Below, one piece after another: positions 1-9,303 of a stretch of 51,165 nucleotides of DNA. Under the pieces are notes generated by a model. That model was not told the origin of the DNA, did not search any database, and saw only the letters and a list, made by a program, of their open reading frames with translations. The first letter of the stretch is position 1. Each line of letters begins with the position of its first letter. The position numbers and the translations under genes are program-made. Source of the DNA: Deltaproteobacteria bacterium. Lineage in GTDB: Bacteria; Myxococcota_A; UBA9160; JAJDAL01. The DNA lies in the NCBI GenBank assembly GCA_029261875.1, contig JAJDAL010000003.1, forward strand, positions 122,815 through 173,979, written 5' to 3'.

Positions 1-526
1 TGTTCAGCGTCACGTTGGCGGGCGCGATGATGTTCACCGTAAAGGCCAGGACCGATTCCAGATGGAGCAATCCACCCTGGTCCGTGATCGCGAAGCTCGT
101 CGACTCCGACACGACGCCTTCGACGATTTGGCTGATCACCAACGCATTGGCGTGGAACAGGGATTCGAAGTTCGTGCAGCCCGTGCAGGCCGACGGATCG
201 AAGGTCAATGTGTCGCCGACGCGAACGCCGTGAACGCCCGTCGAACCCGTGAACGGGTACGCCATGCTGACGTCGATCACGAGACCGTCCAACAAATCAC
301 CGAATGTGAAGCTCGCTTCTTCGAGCCACCACATGTCGCCATCGACACTGAAGCGGGCACTGCCCGCCATGTCGACGGTGCCGAGGTCGCCGACGCCATC
401 GACGGTGACGTTGAGCGTGCTTCCCGGGTCCACGTTGAACCACAGGTCCATCGGGACCGCGCGGGCATTCGAAGTGCCCATGGAGACGAACGCGAGACAA
501 AAGGCCAGTGCAAAGAGCTTCCGCAT
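1..526 (-). CDS. Secreted protein of unknown function, C-terminus cut by window edge
   Basis: An open frame runs from an ATG at 526 to the left edge without a stop, so only about 175 N-terminal residues are visible. It begins with MRKLFALAFCLAFVSMGTSNARA, a clear Sec signal peptide cut after ARA. The mature part is rich in beta-type sequence with many Gly, Asp and Ser residues and a CTGC motif. Start choice: GGAAGG lies about 9 nt upstream of 526; an in-frame ATG at 535 abuts that ribosome site and is less likely. I do not recognise the family. The style resembles the short exported proteins that carry PEP-CTERM tags in this kind of genome, but the C-terminus that would show a tag is missing. 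Confidence 0.75.
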   Translation of the reverse strand, partial: MRKLFALAFCLAFVSMGTSNARAVPMDLWFNVDPGSTLNVTVDGVGDLGTVDMAGSARFSVDGDMWWLEEASFTFGDLLDGLVIDVSMAYPFTGSTGVHGVRVGDTLTFDPSACTGCTNFESLFHANALVISQIVEGVVSESTSFAITDQGGLLHLESVLAFTVNIIAPANVTLN

Positions 527-650
527 TTTCAACATCCTTCCAGCTAAGAACAGCGACTCTTGCGTGAGAGTTGCGTGGTAACGCCACCCCCAGGCGCGTT
601 TCCAGGCCCCTATGATACCACGAACCCCTCGATTTCATTGAGGGTTTTAT

Positions 651-1331
651 TCATCCGGACTCCTCCATTCGGCGCGCGAATTCGGCCAGGGAAATCTCGG
701 CGTCGGTTTCGAAGTTGCGATCGAGCAGGCTGACTTCGCGCATTCGATCCGGACGAAAATTGCGAAAATCATTTCGAAGCTCGCACCAGGCGGCGAGGGT
801 CCAACGCTTTCCCCAAAAGTAGAGTCCGAGCGGTCGCGCGCTGCGTTGCGTGTGTTCGCCGTCCGCGCGCACATAATGAAAGTCCAGTACGCGTTTTTGA
901 CTGATGGCGCGCCGAATGACGGTGACTTCCCGGGCGGCGTCGCCCGAAGCCCAATCGGGTGCGAACAAAGGAGTGTCGAGTAGAACCTGGCGAAGTGCCT
1001 CGGGGATCACGGCTTCGATCTTCGTCATCGCACTGGCGACGGAATTTGCCAGTTCGGCGTCGCCCCAGGTGCGCACCATGCGCGCGCCCAGTGCGAGTCC
1101 TTCGAGTTCTTCGGAGGTGAAGGTCAGAGGGGGAAGTTCGTAGCCCCGTTCGAGTCGGTAACCGACCCCCGCTTCCCCACGGATGGGAACGCCCGAGTAT
1201 TGGAGATCCGCGATGTCGCGGTAGATCGTGCGCGTCGATACCCGCAGCTCGTCGGCGATCTGTTGGCCCGTGGCGGATCGCCGCGATCGCAGAACCTGCA
1301 CCAACCGAAACAACCGATCCGCACGTCGCAT
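651..1331 (-). CDS. YafY-family transcriptional regulator (HTH-11 plus WYL domain)
   Basis: 226 residues. Residues 1-60 form a DeoR/HTH_11-type winged helix with the pattern QQIADELRVSTRTIYRDI. Residues 130-190 form a WYL domain with LDFHYVRADGE, RPLGLYFWGKRW and WCELRNDFRNFRPDRM, which in this family binds ligand or nucleic acid. Length fits the YafY group (220-330). AAAGGA lies 6 nt before the ATG. It follows the VOC gene on the same strand after 68 nt holding a hairpin. In related genomes such regulators often sit beside VOC proteins, so it may control its neighbour; that is inference and the ligand is unknown. Confidence 0.88.
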   Translation of the reverse strand: MRRADRLFRLVQVLRSRRSATGQQIADELRVSTRTIYRDIADLQYSGVPIRGEAGVGYRLERGYELPPLTFTSEELEGLALGARMVRTWGDAELANSVASAMTKIEAVIPEALRQVLLDTPLFAPDWASGDAAREVTVIRRAISQKRVLDFHYVRADGEHTQRSARPLGLYFWGKRWTLAAWCELRNDFRNFRPDRMREVSLLDRNFETDAEISLAEFARRMEESG

Positions 1332-1353
1332 TCACATCCTTTGCACGGGTTAG

Positions 1354-1380
1354 CGGGAGGCCCGACGATCGGGCCCCCCG
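1354..1380 (-). terminator. Strong GC hairpin between VOC gene and regulator; possible terminator or attenuator
   Basis: The arms 1354-1365 and 1369-1380 pair over 12 positions with a single A-C mismatch around a CGA loop. It lies 20 nt after the stop of the VOC gene and 23 nt before the start of the regulator gene. No T-run follows on the minus strand, so full termination is uncertain; it may only lower read-through or protect the mRNA end. Confidence 0.4.
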
Positions 1381-1399
1381 CGCCTTCATCCGACGGGCC

Positions 1400-1759
1400 T
1401 CATGCGGATCCCGCGGGCGGGTCCATACACAGCCCCACGGCGTTGCCTTCGGGATCCGTCACCACGGCGATCACGGTGTCGGGCAAGCGGGTAATGGGGA
1501 GCAGGGTCGAACTCCCGAGCTCCGTCGCCTTGGCGATGGCGTGCTCGAGATCGGGCACCTTGGTGTAGAACGTCACCCAGCCCGGCCCTCCGTTGGCCGC
1601 CCCCACGCCGCCGGCGATCCCGCCCTCGGCGGCCTCGGCGATTCCGTAATTCATCTCCTCCTGAAGCTGGAATTCGAACCCCAGGAGCTCGGAGTAGAAG
1701 CTTCGCAGCTTGTCAGCATCCTGCCCCATTACTTCGAACCAAACAACCGGATTTGCCAT
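1400..1759 (-). CDS. VOC (glyoxalase/bleomycin-resistance superfamily) protein
   Basis: 119 residues, the length of a single-domain VOC protein with two beta-alpha-beta-beta-beta modules. Recognisable parts are PVVWFEVMGQDADKLRSFY at the N-terminus, the FYSELLGFEF helix-strand, WVTFYTKVPDLEHAI at the start of module 2, and VVTDPEGNAVGL near the C-terminus. The DPEGN turn is typical of this superfamily. AAGGAG lies 7 nt upstream of the ATG. It is probably cytoplasmic. The substrate cannot be told from sequence; relatives are annotated as lyases, isomerases or antibiotic-binding proteins. It precedes a WYL regulator on the same strand. Confidence 0.85.
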   Translation of the reverse strand: MANPVVWFEVMGQDADKLRSFYSELLGFEFQLQEEMNYGIAEAAEGGIAGGVGAANGGPGWVTFYTKVPDLEHAIAKATELGSSTLLPITRLPDTVIAVVTDPEGNAVGLCMDPPAGSA

Positions 1760-1917
1760 GTGTGTTCTCCTTGGTGATTAAGAATGATTCTCTAAAAACA
1801 GTTACTTGTGCGGTTCGAACACCCGCACGCCCAAGCAGGCTAACGAGACGCTATTGCCATCCATTTGTCAGTAGTGTCGAGAATGGGCCGGCACTGTTGC
1901 CAGCGTTGTGGCAGTGG

Positions 1918-3474
1918 TCAGGAATCCGAGGCCGGGCTCGATCGGTGCTCGGCGCGTTGTCGCTCGGCAAGGGCGAGCATGAGCCGGGCGCGCTCGTGAT
2001 TCGGGCGGGCGGCGAGCAGGGTTTCCAGATGCTGGATGGCCTCGTCGACGCGGTCCTGACTTCCGAGCATTGCCGCCAGATTGAGTCGAGCGTCGGTCGA
2101 GTCCGGCTGAATCGCGAGGGCGCGGGCGAAATGGGATTCCGCCCGCGCGATTTCTCCGCGCTGGGCGAGCAACCAGCCGAGGTTGTATTCGACCACGAAA
2201 TTGTCGTCCGTCACGGCGAGCGCGCGTTGCAGCAACGTTTCGTCGCTCGCCCAAAAGCCCACTTGCTCGTGGGCCCGCACCGCGAGCAGGGCCAATACCG
2301 CAACGACCGCGGCCGCCAGGCTGCGGGGCGCGTTCGTCGACGCCGCCATGGCGCGCGCCGTCTCGATCAGGACGAGAAACAATCCGATCAGCGGCAGATA
2401 GGTGTAGCGATCCGCCGAAGCCTGGGTGCCGACTTGCACGATGCCGATGACGGGGACCAGCATCCCCACATACCAGAGCCAACCGACGATCGCGTAGGGG
2501 TGTCGCTTGCGCACGAAGAAGGCGATTGCGCTCACGCCGAGCAGCAGAATGCCCGACGCGATTCCCGCGATCGCGGACGTATCGGCCCCCGCATGGGGGT
2601 AGTGGACCGCGAGGTCGACGGGCCAGAACATGCGCGCGGGATAGAGGACGTAGGCCTGGAGGGCGTTCCAGATCCGCGCGTCGAAGGGGATGAAGGCGAG
2701 ATCCGCGATGGCGGCTTGCTGGGCCCACAGCGTCGCAAGACTGGACAGCAACGCGAGGCCGAACAGCGGAAGCTTTTCGCGGATGCGAACGCGCAGGCGC
2801 GTGTTCGATCGGTCGAGGGGCCAAGCGTCGAGCAGCAGCAACACAAAAGGCAGCGTGACGAGCATGGGTTTCGCGAGGAGTCCCAGCGCCATCGCGAAGA
2901 ATACGCACAGATACCGGCGCACCCCCGGTGCGGCGACGTAGCCCGCGTACGCCCAAAGCGTCAACGCGAAGAAGAACCCGCTGATCAGATCCTTGCGTTC
3001 GTTGATCCAGAGCACGGATTCCACGTGCAATGGATGAATCGCGAACAAGGCGGCGATGCCGAGGCTCGCCCAGGGATTTCGCGTCAGCCGCCGCAAAGCA
3101 AAGAAGAGCGCCGCGACGGCAGCCAGGTGCCACGCGAGATTCTGCGCGTGATAGCCGGCGGGGTTGCGTCCCCAGAGTTCCGCGTCGGCGAGATAGCTGA
3201 GCCACGCGAGGGGCATCCAGTTGCTGCCGTGGGTGGTGGTGAACGACCAGGCGACGGAGTCGCGGTCGAAGCCCACCTGAACGTGGGGGTTGTCCGCGAC
3301 GTTGATCAGGTCGTCGACGACGTAGAAACCGGCGTCGAGGGCGCCGCTGAAAACGACGAGCGTCGCGGCCAGCAGGACGCCAAGGGCCAGGCGTTGGAGT
3401 CGCCGCGAGTCCTGGGAAACATCCAAGTCCACACCAACGCATCGTCGCACGGCGCGTAGAACTGGAGGATTCAC
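1918..3474 (-). CDS. TMTC-like polytopic membrane protein with C-terminal TPR repeats
   Basis: 518 residues from a GTG at 3474. About ten hydrophobic spans are followed by tetratricopeptide repeats (roughly residues 410-510, e.g. VEYNLGWLLAQRGEIARAE). The first extra-membrane loop has the acidic pair in VVDDLIN, and HPLHVESVLWINERKD follows. These features match the TMTC/DUF1736-type family, GT-C-fold glycosyltransferases using lipid-linked sugars in eukaryotes; bacterial members are mostly uncharacterised, so activity is inferred. The frame stays open further upstream, but that part overlaps the transporter gene antisense-free in another frame and is discarded. Start is uncertain: no good ribosome site precedes 3474 or the alternative GTG at 3450. 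It lies 11 nt after the transporter gene and is probably cotranscribed. Confidence 0.8.
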   Translation of the reverse strand: MNPPVLRAVRRCVGVDLDVSQDSRRLQRLALGVLLAATLVVFSGALDAGFYVVDDLINVADNPHVQVGFDRDSVAWSFTTTHGSNWMPLAWLSYLADAELWGRNPAGYHAQNLAWHLAAVAALFFALRRLTRNPWASLGIAALFAIHPLHVESVLWINERKDLISGFFFALTLWAYAGYVAAPGVRRYLCVFFAMALGLLAKPMLVTLPFVLLLLDAWPLDRSNTRLRVRIREKLPLFGLALLSSLATLWAQQAAIADLAFIPFDARIWNALQAYVLYPARMFWPVDLAVHYPHAGADTSAIAGIASGILLLGVSAIAFFVRKRHPYAIVGWLWYVGMLVPVIGIVQVGTQASADRYTYLPLIGLFLVLIETARAMAASTNAPRSLAAAVVAVLALLAVRAHEQVGFWASDETLLQRALAVTDDNFVVEYNLGWLLAQRGEIARAESHFARALAIQPDSTDARLNLAAMLGSQDRVDEAIQHLETLLAARPNHERARLMLALAERQRAEHRSSPASDS

Positions 3475-3485
3475 CTGTTGGGTTT

Positions 3486-4286
3486 TTAGCCCGTCTGCTG
3501 GGGACTCCCGCCGTCGGGGGCGGCCAGGGGGTCGATTTCGAGGTAGCGGCTCAGAAACTTCACGCCGGCGTAGAAGGGCAGTGTGTCGAGGGCCGCGATG
3601 CTGAATTTGAATACGTAGCTGGAGGCGATGAAGACCCAGAGCTGGGGCCAGACAGGCTGCGCGGCATCCACGGGGATTCCCGCCGCATAGAAGTGGGTGA
3701 TGGAGATGACGGCGATCGAATCGACGGCCTGGCTCACCATGGTCGAGCCATTGTTGCGCAGCCACAGGTGGCGTCCGCGCGTCAGCTTCTTCCAGAAGTG
3801 GAACAAGAAGACGTCGCACATTTGCGCCGCGAGGTACGCCACCATGGAGGCGAGTACCGCGCCGAGGGCGAGCTGTCGCACGCGATAGAAGGCGAACTGG
3901 TAGTCGGTGGTCGCGGGCAGGCCCGTTGCCGGGTCGAATTCCGGCACCGGCGGAAGCACGCCGCCCAACCAGAGGATCAACACCACCCAGAGGTTGAGTC
4001 CCAATCCCACCCAAACCACCGCGCTCGCTCGCGCGCGGCCATAGAACTCACTGATGAAGTCGGTGCACAGGAAAGTAATGGGATAAGGGAGCACGCCGAT
4101 CGCCAACAGGAAGGGGATTTCGACTCCGGCGACCTCGAAGGAAAGATCGATGAAGCGCGTTACGCCGAGGACGTTGAGCAGGGTCATCGAACCGAGGAAA
4201 AGCCCCGCGAGCACGAGGAACACGCGCTCGCGGCGCGCATGCAGGGCGGACGCTTCGATCGGGTGCAGGTCGGGTTCGCGGTCCAT
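3486..4286 (-). CDS. yhhQ: Queuosine precursor transporter (YhhQ/COG1738 family)
   Basis: 266 residues with about six transmembrane spans. Diagnostic stretches are LLNVLGVTRFIDL, GVLPYPITFLCTDFISEFYG, AAQMCDVFLFHFWKKLT, LWLRNNGSTMVSQAVDS and FKFSIAALDTLPFYAGV. The TDFISEFYGR and RNN.STM..Q..DS motifs are typical of the VUT/QPTR family that imports preQ0/preQ1 for tRNA queuosine synthesis. It acts in the cytoplasmic membrane. The start ATG at 4286 gives the family length; the open frame extends far upstream but only as a shadow of the Nudix gene. It lies 11 nt after the Nudix gene and 11 nt before the TMTC-like gene, so the three probably share a transcript. Confidence 0.9.
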   Translation of the reverse strand: MDREPDLHPIEASALHARRERVFLVLAGLFLGSMTLLNVLGVTRFIDLSFEVAGVEIPFLLAIGVLPYPITFLCTDFISEFYGRARASAVVWVGLGLNLWVVLILWLGGVLPPVPEFDPATGLPATTDYQFAFYRVRQLALGAVLASMVAYLAAQMCDVFLFHFWKKLTRGRHLWLRNNGSTMVSQAVDSIAVISITHFYAAGIPVDAAQPVWPQLWVFIASSYVFKFSIAALDTLPFYAGVKFLSRYLEIDPLAAPDGGSPQQTG

Positions 4287-4297
4287 CGCGCGGGAGC

Positions 4298-4981
4298 TTA
4301 TCGATCCGGCACGTGTGTGTCGCGTCCGTGGGTCTTGAGCAGCTCTTCGTAGAAATTCATGCAAAGCGAAACCGTCGGACCGGTCACGAGCGCTTCCCCG
4401 TAGGCGAGATAGAAGTGTGCGCGCCGGTCGGGTCGCGTGCGGCCGCGCAATCCGTAAGATTGCGAGTCGAGCAGGGTGTCGAGGGGGATTTCCAGAATCT
4501 CTTCGACTTCGCCTTCCTGGGGAACGAGTTCGACGGGCGGGTCGATGAGGCCGACGACGGGCGCGATGCAAAACCCGCTGTGACTCACGTAATCTCCGAG
4601 CCGACCCAGGACACGGACCCGATCGCGGGCGAGACCGATTTCTTCCTCGGCCTCGCGCAGAGCGGTCTCGAGTGGCGTCGCGTCTGAGGGATCGCGGCGA
4701 CCGCCGGGGAAGGCGATGTGGCCCGGGAAGGAGATGTCGCGGTGTCGCCGCGTCAAGATCACGCGCAGCTCGGGCCCCGTGACGATGGGGATCAAAACAC
4801 TGGCGCGGGTGGCGCGGGCGCGCGCGGCCTCGTCGACTTTCGATTCGAAGTGGGGGTTTCGAAGCGGTGCGCGTTCGCGCGCGGCCGAGCTCGCGAAATG
4901 GCGGACGAGCGTGTCCACGCTGGCGCGGATCGGCGGGTGACGGAAGTTCGACTCGAGTTCCACAGCCTGTGGTGAAACCAC
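4298..4981 (-). CDS. Nudix hydrolase, CoA pyrophosphatase type
   Basis: 227 residues. The core has VILTRRHRDISFPGHIAFPG just before the Nudix box, which runs GGRRDPSDATPLETALREAE and continues EEIGL. The pre-box FPGHIAFPGG segment is the UPF0035 signature that marks CoA pyrophosphatases (NudL/PCD1-like), which split CoA into phosphopantetheine and 3',5'-ADP. The catalytic REAEEE glutamates are intact. Start is a GTG at 4981 with only a weak ribosome site, so the N-terminus is uncertain. It is divergent from the DUF3604 gene and first of a three-gene minus-strand run. Confidence 0.88.
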   Translation of the reverse strand: MVSPQAVELESNFRHPPIRASVDTLVRHFASSAARERAPLRNPHFESKVDEAARARATRASVLIPIVTGPELRVILTRRHRDISFPGHIAFPGGRRDPSDATPLETALREAEEEIGLARDRVRVLGRLGDYVSHSGFCIAPVVGLIDPPVELVPQEGEVEEILEIPLDTLLDSQSYGLRGRTRPDRRAHFYLAYGEALVTGPTVSLCMNFYEELLKTHGRDTHVPDR

Positions 4982-5090
4982 GAAAATCGCCTCGACGCAA
5001 CCCCGGGTCCCCCGGGCGAGTGCCGTCGATCCGTCGGATTCGTTGAACTACACTCGGCGGCTCGTTCTCACACCCTGCATGGAGGGAAGC

Positions 5091-7325
5091 ATGCTCGGTC
5101 GCATCGGCTTGGTGTTCCTCGTCTTGTTCCTGGCCGCCGTGGCGGTGGTGTATTGGATTGGACAAGGAGGCCTCGGCAGTCACGAGGTGCCCGGCGTCAT
5201 CCACCCCGAGCGTCGTCCGGCGAAAGCGGTGACGGCGGCGGAGCAGGCGACCCGGTCCGGCGCGAAATCCGTGGGGGCGCGGTCGAGCAAGCAGATTCTG
5301 TTCGGCGACCTGCACGTCCACACCACGTTTTCCTTCGACGCCTTCATGTTCAGCATGCCGATGGTGGGGGAGGGGGCGCATCCGCCGGCGGACGCCTGCG
5401 ACTTCGCGCGTTTTTGTTCCGCGCTCGACTTCTGGTCCATCAACGACCACGCCGAACAGATCACGCCGCGCCATTGGAGCGAAACCGTCGATTCGATTCG
5501 CCAATGCAACGCCATCGCAGGCGATCCCGACAATCCGGATCTCGTGAGCTTCCTCGGCTGGGAATGGACCCAGGTGGGCGACAACCCCGACAATCACTAC
5601 GGCCACAAGAACGTCGTGCTCGCCCACACCGACGATGCCCGCATTCCCACGCGCCCCATCGCCGCCGGTGCGACGGTGCGACGTGCCCAAGGGGCGATCC
5701 CGGGTACCTGGGGTCGCGGTCTGCTGGGGCTGTTCGCGCCAGAAGATCGCTACCACGACCTCATCACCTATTTCGCCGAGCGTTCGGATTGGGATCTATG
5801 TGACCCCGAGACCCATGTGCGCGATCTGCCCGACGGGTGCCTCGAATACGCCGACACGCCCGCCGACCTGTATCGGAAGCTCGATGAATGGGGCCACGAC
5901 TCGATCGTGATCCCCCATGGAACGACCTGGGGCATGTATACGCCGCCGGCTTCGATGTGGGACAAGCAGTTGGTGGGCGACATGCACGATCCCGATCGAC
6001 AGACGCTGATCGAAATCTACTCGGGCCACGGTGAATCCGAGGTCTATCGCGATTGGCGTGCGCTCGATTACGCGGCCGATGGGTCCGTCACGTGTCCGGA
6101 ACCGCGTTCCAACTATCTACCGAGTTGTTGGCGGGCGGGAGAGATCATCCGGGAACGTTGCTTGGCCGAAGGCGCATCCGCATCAGAGTGCGATGCGCGG
6201 GCGGCGAAAGCGCGCGAACACGCGGCCCTCGCGGGAGAGCAGGTCCACCTGACGGTTCCCGGTGCCGAGATCGAAGACTGGCTCGATTCCGGACAATGCC
6301 GCGATTGCCGCGAGCCCGCGTTCAATTATCGACCGGGGGGGTCTGCCCAGTATGTAACGGCCATTGGCAATTTCGATTCCGAAGAGCCGCGCCGTTTTCG
6401 CTTCGGCTTCATGGCGTCGAGCGACAACCATTTCGCGCGCCCAGGAACCGGCTTCAAGGAACGACACCGACGGGGATTCACGGAATCGGGCCGCGATGGC
6501 GGCAATTCGCCCATGGCGCGCTTCATGGCGCGCCCGGAGGAAGAGCCCGTGGCGCGGTCGAGAGCGTTCGATCACGAGAACACGGCCCTCGCGGGCTTTC
6601 AGTTGTTCGAGTTCGAACGTCAGGCTTCGTTCTTCCTGACCGGTGGATTGGTGGCCGTCCACGCCGAGGGGCGTCAACGCGAGGCGGTTTGGGACGCGCT
6701 CGAGCGACGCGAAGTCTACGGCACCAGTGGGCCGCGCATTCTGCTTTGGTTCGACCTGCTGAACCCGCCGGGAACTTCCGGAGAAACGATCGGGATGGGG
6801 GGGGAGACCGAAATGCGCGACAGCCCGGTCTTCCAGGCGCGCGCGGCCGGTTCCTTCGATCAGCTCGATGGGTGTCCCGACTACGCGGTCCGCGCGCTTC
6901 CCGCCGATCGTCTGGAGCGGTTGTGCAAGAACGATTGCTACAACCCGTCCGATCGGCGACGCCCCATCACGCGCATCGAGGTCATTCGCATCCGGCCTCA
7001 GCTGCGCGCGGACGAGCCCCTCGCGGATTTGATCGATGACCCCTGGCGAAGCTTTCCGTGCGAAGCCGGTGCGCAAGGCTGTGTGGTGACGTTTCAAGAT
7101 CCGGAATACGCTGCGCTCGGCCGCGATACGGTCTACTACGTGCGCGCGTTCGAGGAACCCGCACCGGCAATCAACGCCGCTGGCCTTCGCTGCGAGTACG
7201 ACGAGCGCGGTGAGTGCATCGAAGTGCACCCCTGTCCCGGTCCTGCGGGTCGCGACGACGAGTGCCTGGCGGAGCATGAGCCGCGCGCCTGGTCTTCGCC
7301 GATCTTCGTGGATTTTCCGCGCTAG
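5091..7325 (+). CDS. Secreted DUF3604 (PHP-like metallohydrolase) protein
   Basis: 744 residues. The ATG at 5091 is chosen because GGAGGGAAGC lies directly upstream; a longer reading from 5043 lacks one. Residues 1-22 form a hydrophobic anchor or signal. The metal-site start GDLHVHTTFSFDA has His75 and His77, and later come SINDHAEQITPR, SFLGWEWTQ, IPHGTTWGM and FMASSDNHFARPG, all typical of DUF3604. The family resembles PHP phosphoesterases, but substrates are generally unknown. Several Cys pairs (e.g. CRDC) suggest disulfides in the periplasm. Its 3' end overlaps the convergent SGNH gene by 4 nt. Confidence 0.88.
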   Translation: MLGRIGLVFLVLFLAAVAVVYWIGQGGLGSHEVPGVIHPERRPAKAVTAAEQATRSGAKSVGARSSKQILFGDLHVHTTFSFDAFMFSMPMVGEGAHPPADACDFARFCSALDFWSINDHAEQITPRHWSETVDSIRQCNAIAGDPDNPDLVSFLGWEWTQVGDNPDNHYGHKNVVLAHTDDARIPTRPIAAGATVRRAQGAIPGTWGRGLLGLFAPEDRYHDLITYFAERSDWDLCDPETHVRDLPDGCLEYADTPADLYRKLDEWGHDSIVIPHGTTWGMYTPPASMWDKQLVGDMHDPDRQTLIEIYSGHGESEVYRDWRALDYAADGSVTCPEPRSNYLPSCWRAGEIIRERCLAEGASASECDARAAKAREHAALAGEQVHLTVPGAEIEDWLDSGQCRDCREPAFNYRPGGSAQYVTAIGNFDSEEPRRFRFGFMASSDNHFARPGTGFKERHRRGFTESGRDGGNSPMARFMARPEEEPVARSRAFDHENTALAGFQLFEFERQASFFLTGGLVAVHAEGRQREAVWDALERREVYGTSGPRILLWFDLLNPPGTSGETIGMGGETEMRDSPVFQARAAGSFDQLDGCPDYAVRALPADRLERLCKNDCYNPSDRRRPITRIEVIRIRPQLRADEPLADLIDDPWRSFPCEAGAQGCVVTFQDPEYAALGRDTVYYVRAFEEPAPAINAAGLRCEYDERGECIEVHPCPGPAGRDDECLAEHEPRAWSSPIFVDFPR

Positions 7326-8260
7326 GGGTCGTTCGATCTTTCGGGTGACAGGTCCAAGGTAGAACCGATCATCGGTAGCAACGATGCTGCTATCAGCGCA
7401 TGGCCATCCCGGCTGGGGTGGAAGCGAATGTGGAGGATCTCGTCGATCGACGCGTAGAGGTTGCGGTTGCGATGCTCCCGGAATCTCGATTCCGCATCAT
7501 TCAGGGTCGCCCCGGGGTGCTGCTCGGCGAGTCGCCGAATTTCGCGATTGATCCCGACGAGGTACCGAGACTCTTCCAGCGACGGAAGTGTGTTGAGAAT
7601 GACCGGGATGTTGCGTGCGTGAGCGCGCTCCAGTAGCGCCTCGGTGTGTCGGTGAAAGCGCCAGTTCGATATCTGCTCGGCGCCGGGGATCTTGCGCAGC
7701 GGGTACCACCACGACTCGCGCGAATCGTTGAAGCCCGCCCACAGGATCACGAGATCCGGCGGGGTCGTGGCGGACGCGAGGCGGTGTTCGAATTGGCGGC
7801 GAATCTGCGAGCTGTCGTATCCGACGACTGACGCGTTCTCGACGCGAACACGCGCCGGGTACAATTCGCGCTTGAGAAATTCGGCGAAAGTGAATTCGTT
7901 CGGGGATCCGAGACCGAAGGCACTCGAGTCGCCCAAGATCCAGACCGTCGCCCGGGGGTTCTCCAGGGGGTGCTCGGCGTAGAAGTGCGACGTCCGATTC
8001 CCGGATGCGCCAATCTGGTACGCGTAGATGTAATCCGTCGGGCCACTGAAGAGCTCGTGCTCGGGCCACGAGCGTTCGACCGCCGGGGCATTTCGCCAGC
8101 CGAGATTGGCATCGGCCTCGAGGAAGGGGAACATCGTCACGAATTCGGAATCGATCCAGCGGTCCAGGGACCCCATCGTTTCCGGATCCTTGGCCAACTG
8201 AGCTCCGACGGTCGCGACGACCGTGAGTAGCAGAATGCCAAACAGGCGCGAAACCTTCAC
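7322..8260 (-). CDS. SGNH/GDSL-type hydrolase, membrane-anchored or secreted (1)
   Basis: 312 residues with an N-terminal signal or anchor (MKVSRLFGILLLTVVATVGA). Block I is VWILGDSSAFGLGS with the nucleophile Ser, block III is ILWAGFNDSRE with the oxyanion Asn, and the C-terminal Asp/His block is IDEILHIRFHPSRDGH. It is therefore a likely active esterase or acyl-transfer partner in the periplasm. Its start overlaps the stop of the upstream SGNH gene by 4 nt, showing translational coupling. It is last of the four-gene acylation operon and faces the DUF3604 gene tail to tail. The acyl substrate is unknown. Confidence 0.88.
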   Translation of the reverse strand: MKVSRLFGILLLTVVATVGAQLAKDPETMGSLDRWIDSEFVTMFPFLEADANLGWRNAPAVERSWPEHELFSGPTDYIYAYQIGASGNRTSHFYAEHPLENPRATVWILGDSSAFGLGSPNEFTFAEFLKRELYPARVRVENASVVGYDSSQIRRQFEHRLASATTPPDLVILWAGFNDSRESWWYPLRKIPGAEQISNWRFHRHTEALLERAHARNIPVILNTLPSLEESRYLVGINREIRRLAEQHPGATLNDAESRFREHRNRNLYASIDEILHIRFHPSRDGHALIAASLLPMIGSTLDLSPERSNDP

Positions 8261-9303
8261 GGGAGTGATCCCAGCTGCGCGCGCAGCGTCGGACCCAGGT
8301 GTCGGGCGACTTTCTCGATTCCGCGCGCGTTGGGGTGCATGTCGTCTGGAAAGAAATACGTGTCGGGAAAATCACGGTCCTCGATTCCCAGGTCGATGTG
8401 CTTGATGCCTCGCGCGTCGAGTTCCGAAATCAATGCGGATTTCGATCGATCGTGGCGCGGGAAGAAGAGCACATAGAACTGGTCGGAGTCGAACTGTTCT
8501 GTGTAGCGGCGTGCAATCTCGTCGAGAACGCGGGCCGTATAACGAACCGCGCGTTGCTCCGAGAACAGCGGCCAATCGAGTCCCACTCTGCGCAACAGAT
8601 GGCTGTGCCCGAGCCAGGCATACGCCTTCGCGCGAAGTGGGGATTCGTCCCGAAAGATGCCGCCAAACAGCAGACGGTCATCGCGCATCCAGCGATAGGT
8701 GGGGAAGTTTCCGTGAGACCAGGCGGCGACGCGCGCGGACACGAGGACCCGTCGCAGATGGTCGTCGATGTAGAGGTACACCATGGCCCCGGTTTTCTCG
8801 GGAACCTCGGAACGAAGATGTTTCAGCTCCAGGAGTCGCAGCACGTGGGTGGGCGAATACCCGCTCATTCCGTAGTTGTAGACCCTTGTGTCCGGGAGCT
8901 GGCGCTGGAGTCGTGCGGGAAGGGAACGGTCTTCAGCGAGGCCGTGCCCCATCGCAAAAGAACCGCCGGAAAACAAGAGATGGTGCCGCGGAGTAGAGGC
9001 TGGTGCCGGCACCCGCCGTCGGCCTCGGGAGTCGAAGCGATAGGTCGCGTCGTAGACCGGCTTGCCGTCGGCGTCCGTGCGTCGGTTTCGAATCTCGGAA
9101 TCGACGAAGTACCAACCGAGGTTGCGCCGCATGTCGATCCGGTCCGCGTTCGGGCGTTCCTCGATGATTTCGAAACTGCCGCCGATTTGGTCTATGGGGT
9201 TGGGGTCGATCGCGCGCGCCCCCCATTCCAGGCTGGCGATGGAACAGGCCGCGACGCCGAGCCAAAGGAGCGTCGCGCGGATTGCGCGCCAGCTCCGGCT
9301 CAC
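8257..9303 (-). CDS. SGNH-hydrolase-like protein, membrane-anchored (2)
   Basis: 348 residues. The GTG at 9303 is chosen because it overlaps the upstream stop in a GTGA junction; the open frame upstream is a shadow. Residues 8-25 form one transmembrane anchor. Block I appears as LLFSGGSFAMGHGL, with Ser in a GGSF context instead of GDS. VYNYGMSGYSPTHVL and the C-terminal PDDMHPNARG (Asp-His) complete the SGNH pattern. The fold is well supported but catalytic detail is less standard than in its downstream neighbour. Paired SGNH genes beside an acyltransferase 3 gene suggest transfer or removal of acyl groups on an exported polysaccharide. Confidence 0.82.
   Translation of the reverse strand: MSRSWRAIRATLLWLGVAACSIASLEWGARAIDPNPIDQIGGSFEIIEERPNADRIDMRRNLGWYFVDSEIRNRRTDADGKPVYDATYRFDSRGRRRVPAPASTPRHHLLFSGGSFAMGHGLAEDRSLPARLQRQLPDTRVYNYGMSGYSPTHVLRLLELKHLRSEVPEKTGAMVYLYIDDHLRRVLVSARVAAWSHGNFPTYRWMRDDRLLFGGIFRDESPLRAKAYAWLGHSHLLRRVGLDWPLFSEQRAVRYTARVLDEIARRYTEQFDSDQFYVLFFPRHDRSKSALISELDARGIKHIDLGIEDRDFPDTYFFPDDMHPNARGIEKVARHLGPTLRAQLGSLP

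Noticed and set aside
627..645. Hairpin CCCTC...GAGGG followed by TTTTATT as a terminator for the WYL regulator
   Set aside because: The T-run is on the plus strand side while the regulator is read on the minus strand, and the stem is only 5 bp.
1753..3459. Long plus-strand open frame of 568 codons
   Set aside because: Arg/Gly/Glu-rich composition with no domain; it is the antisense shadow of the TMTC-like gene.
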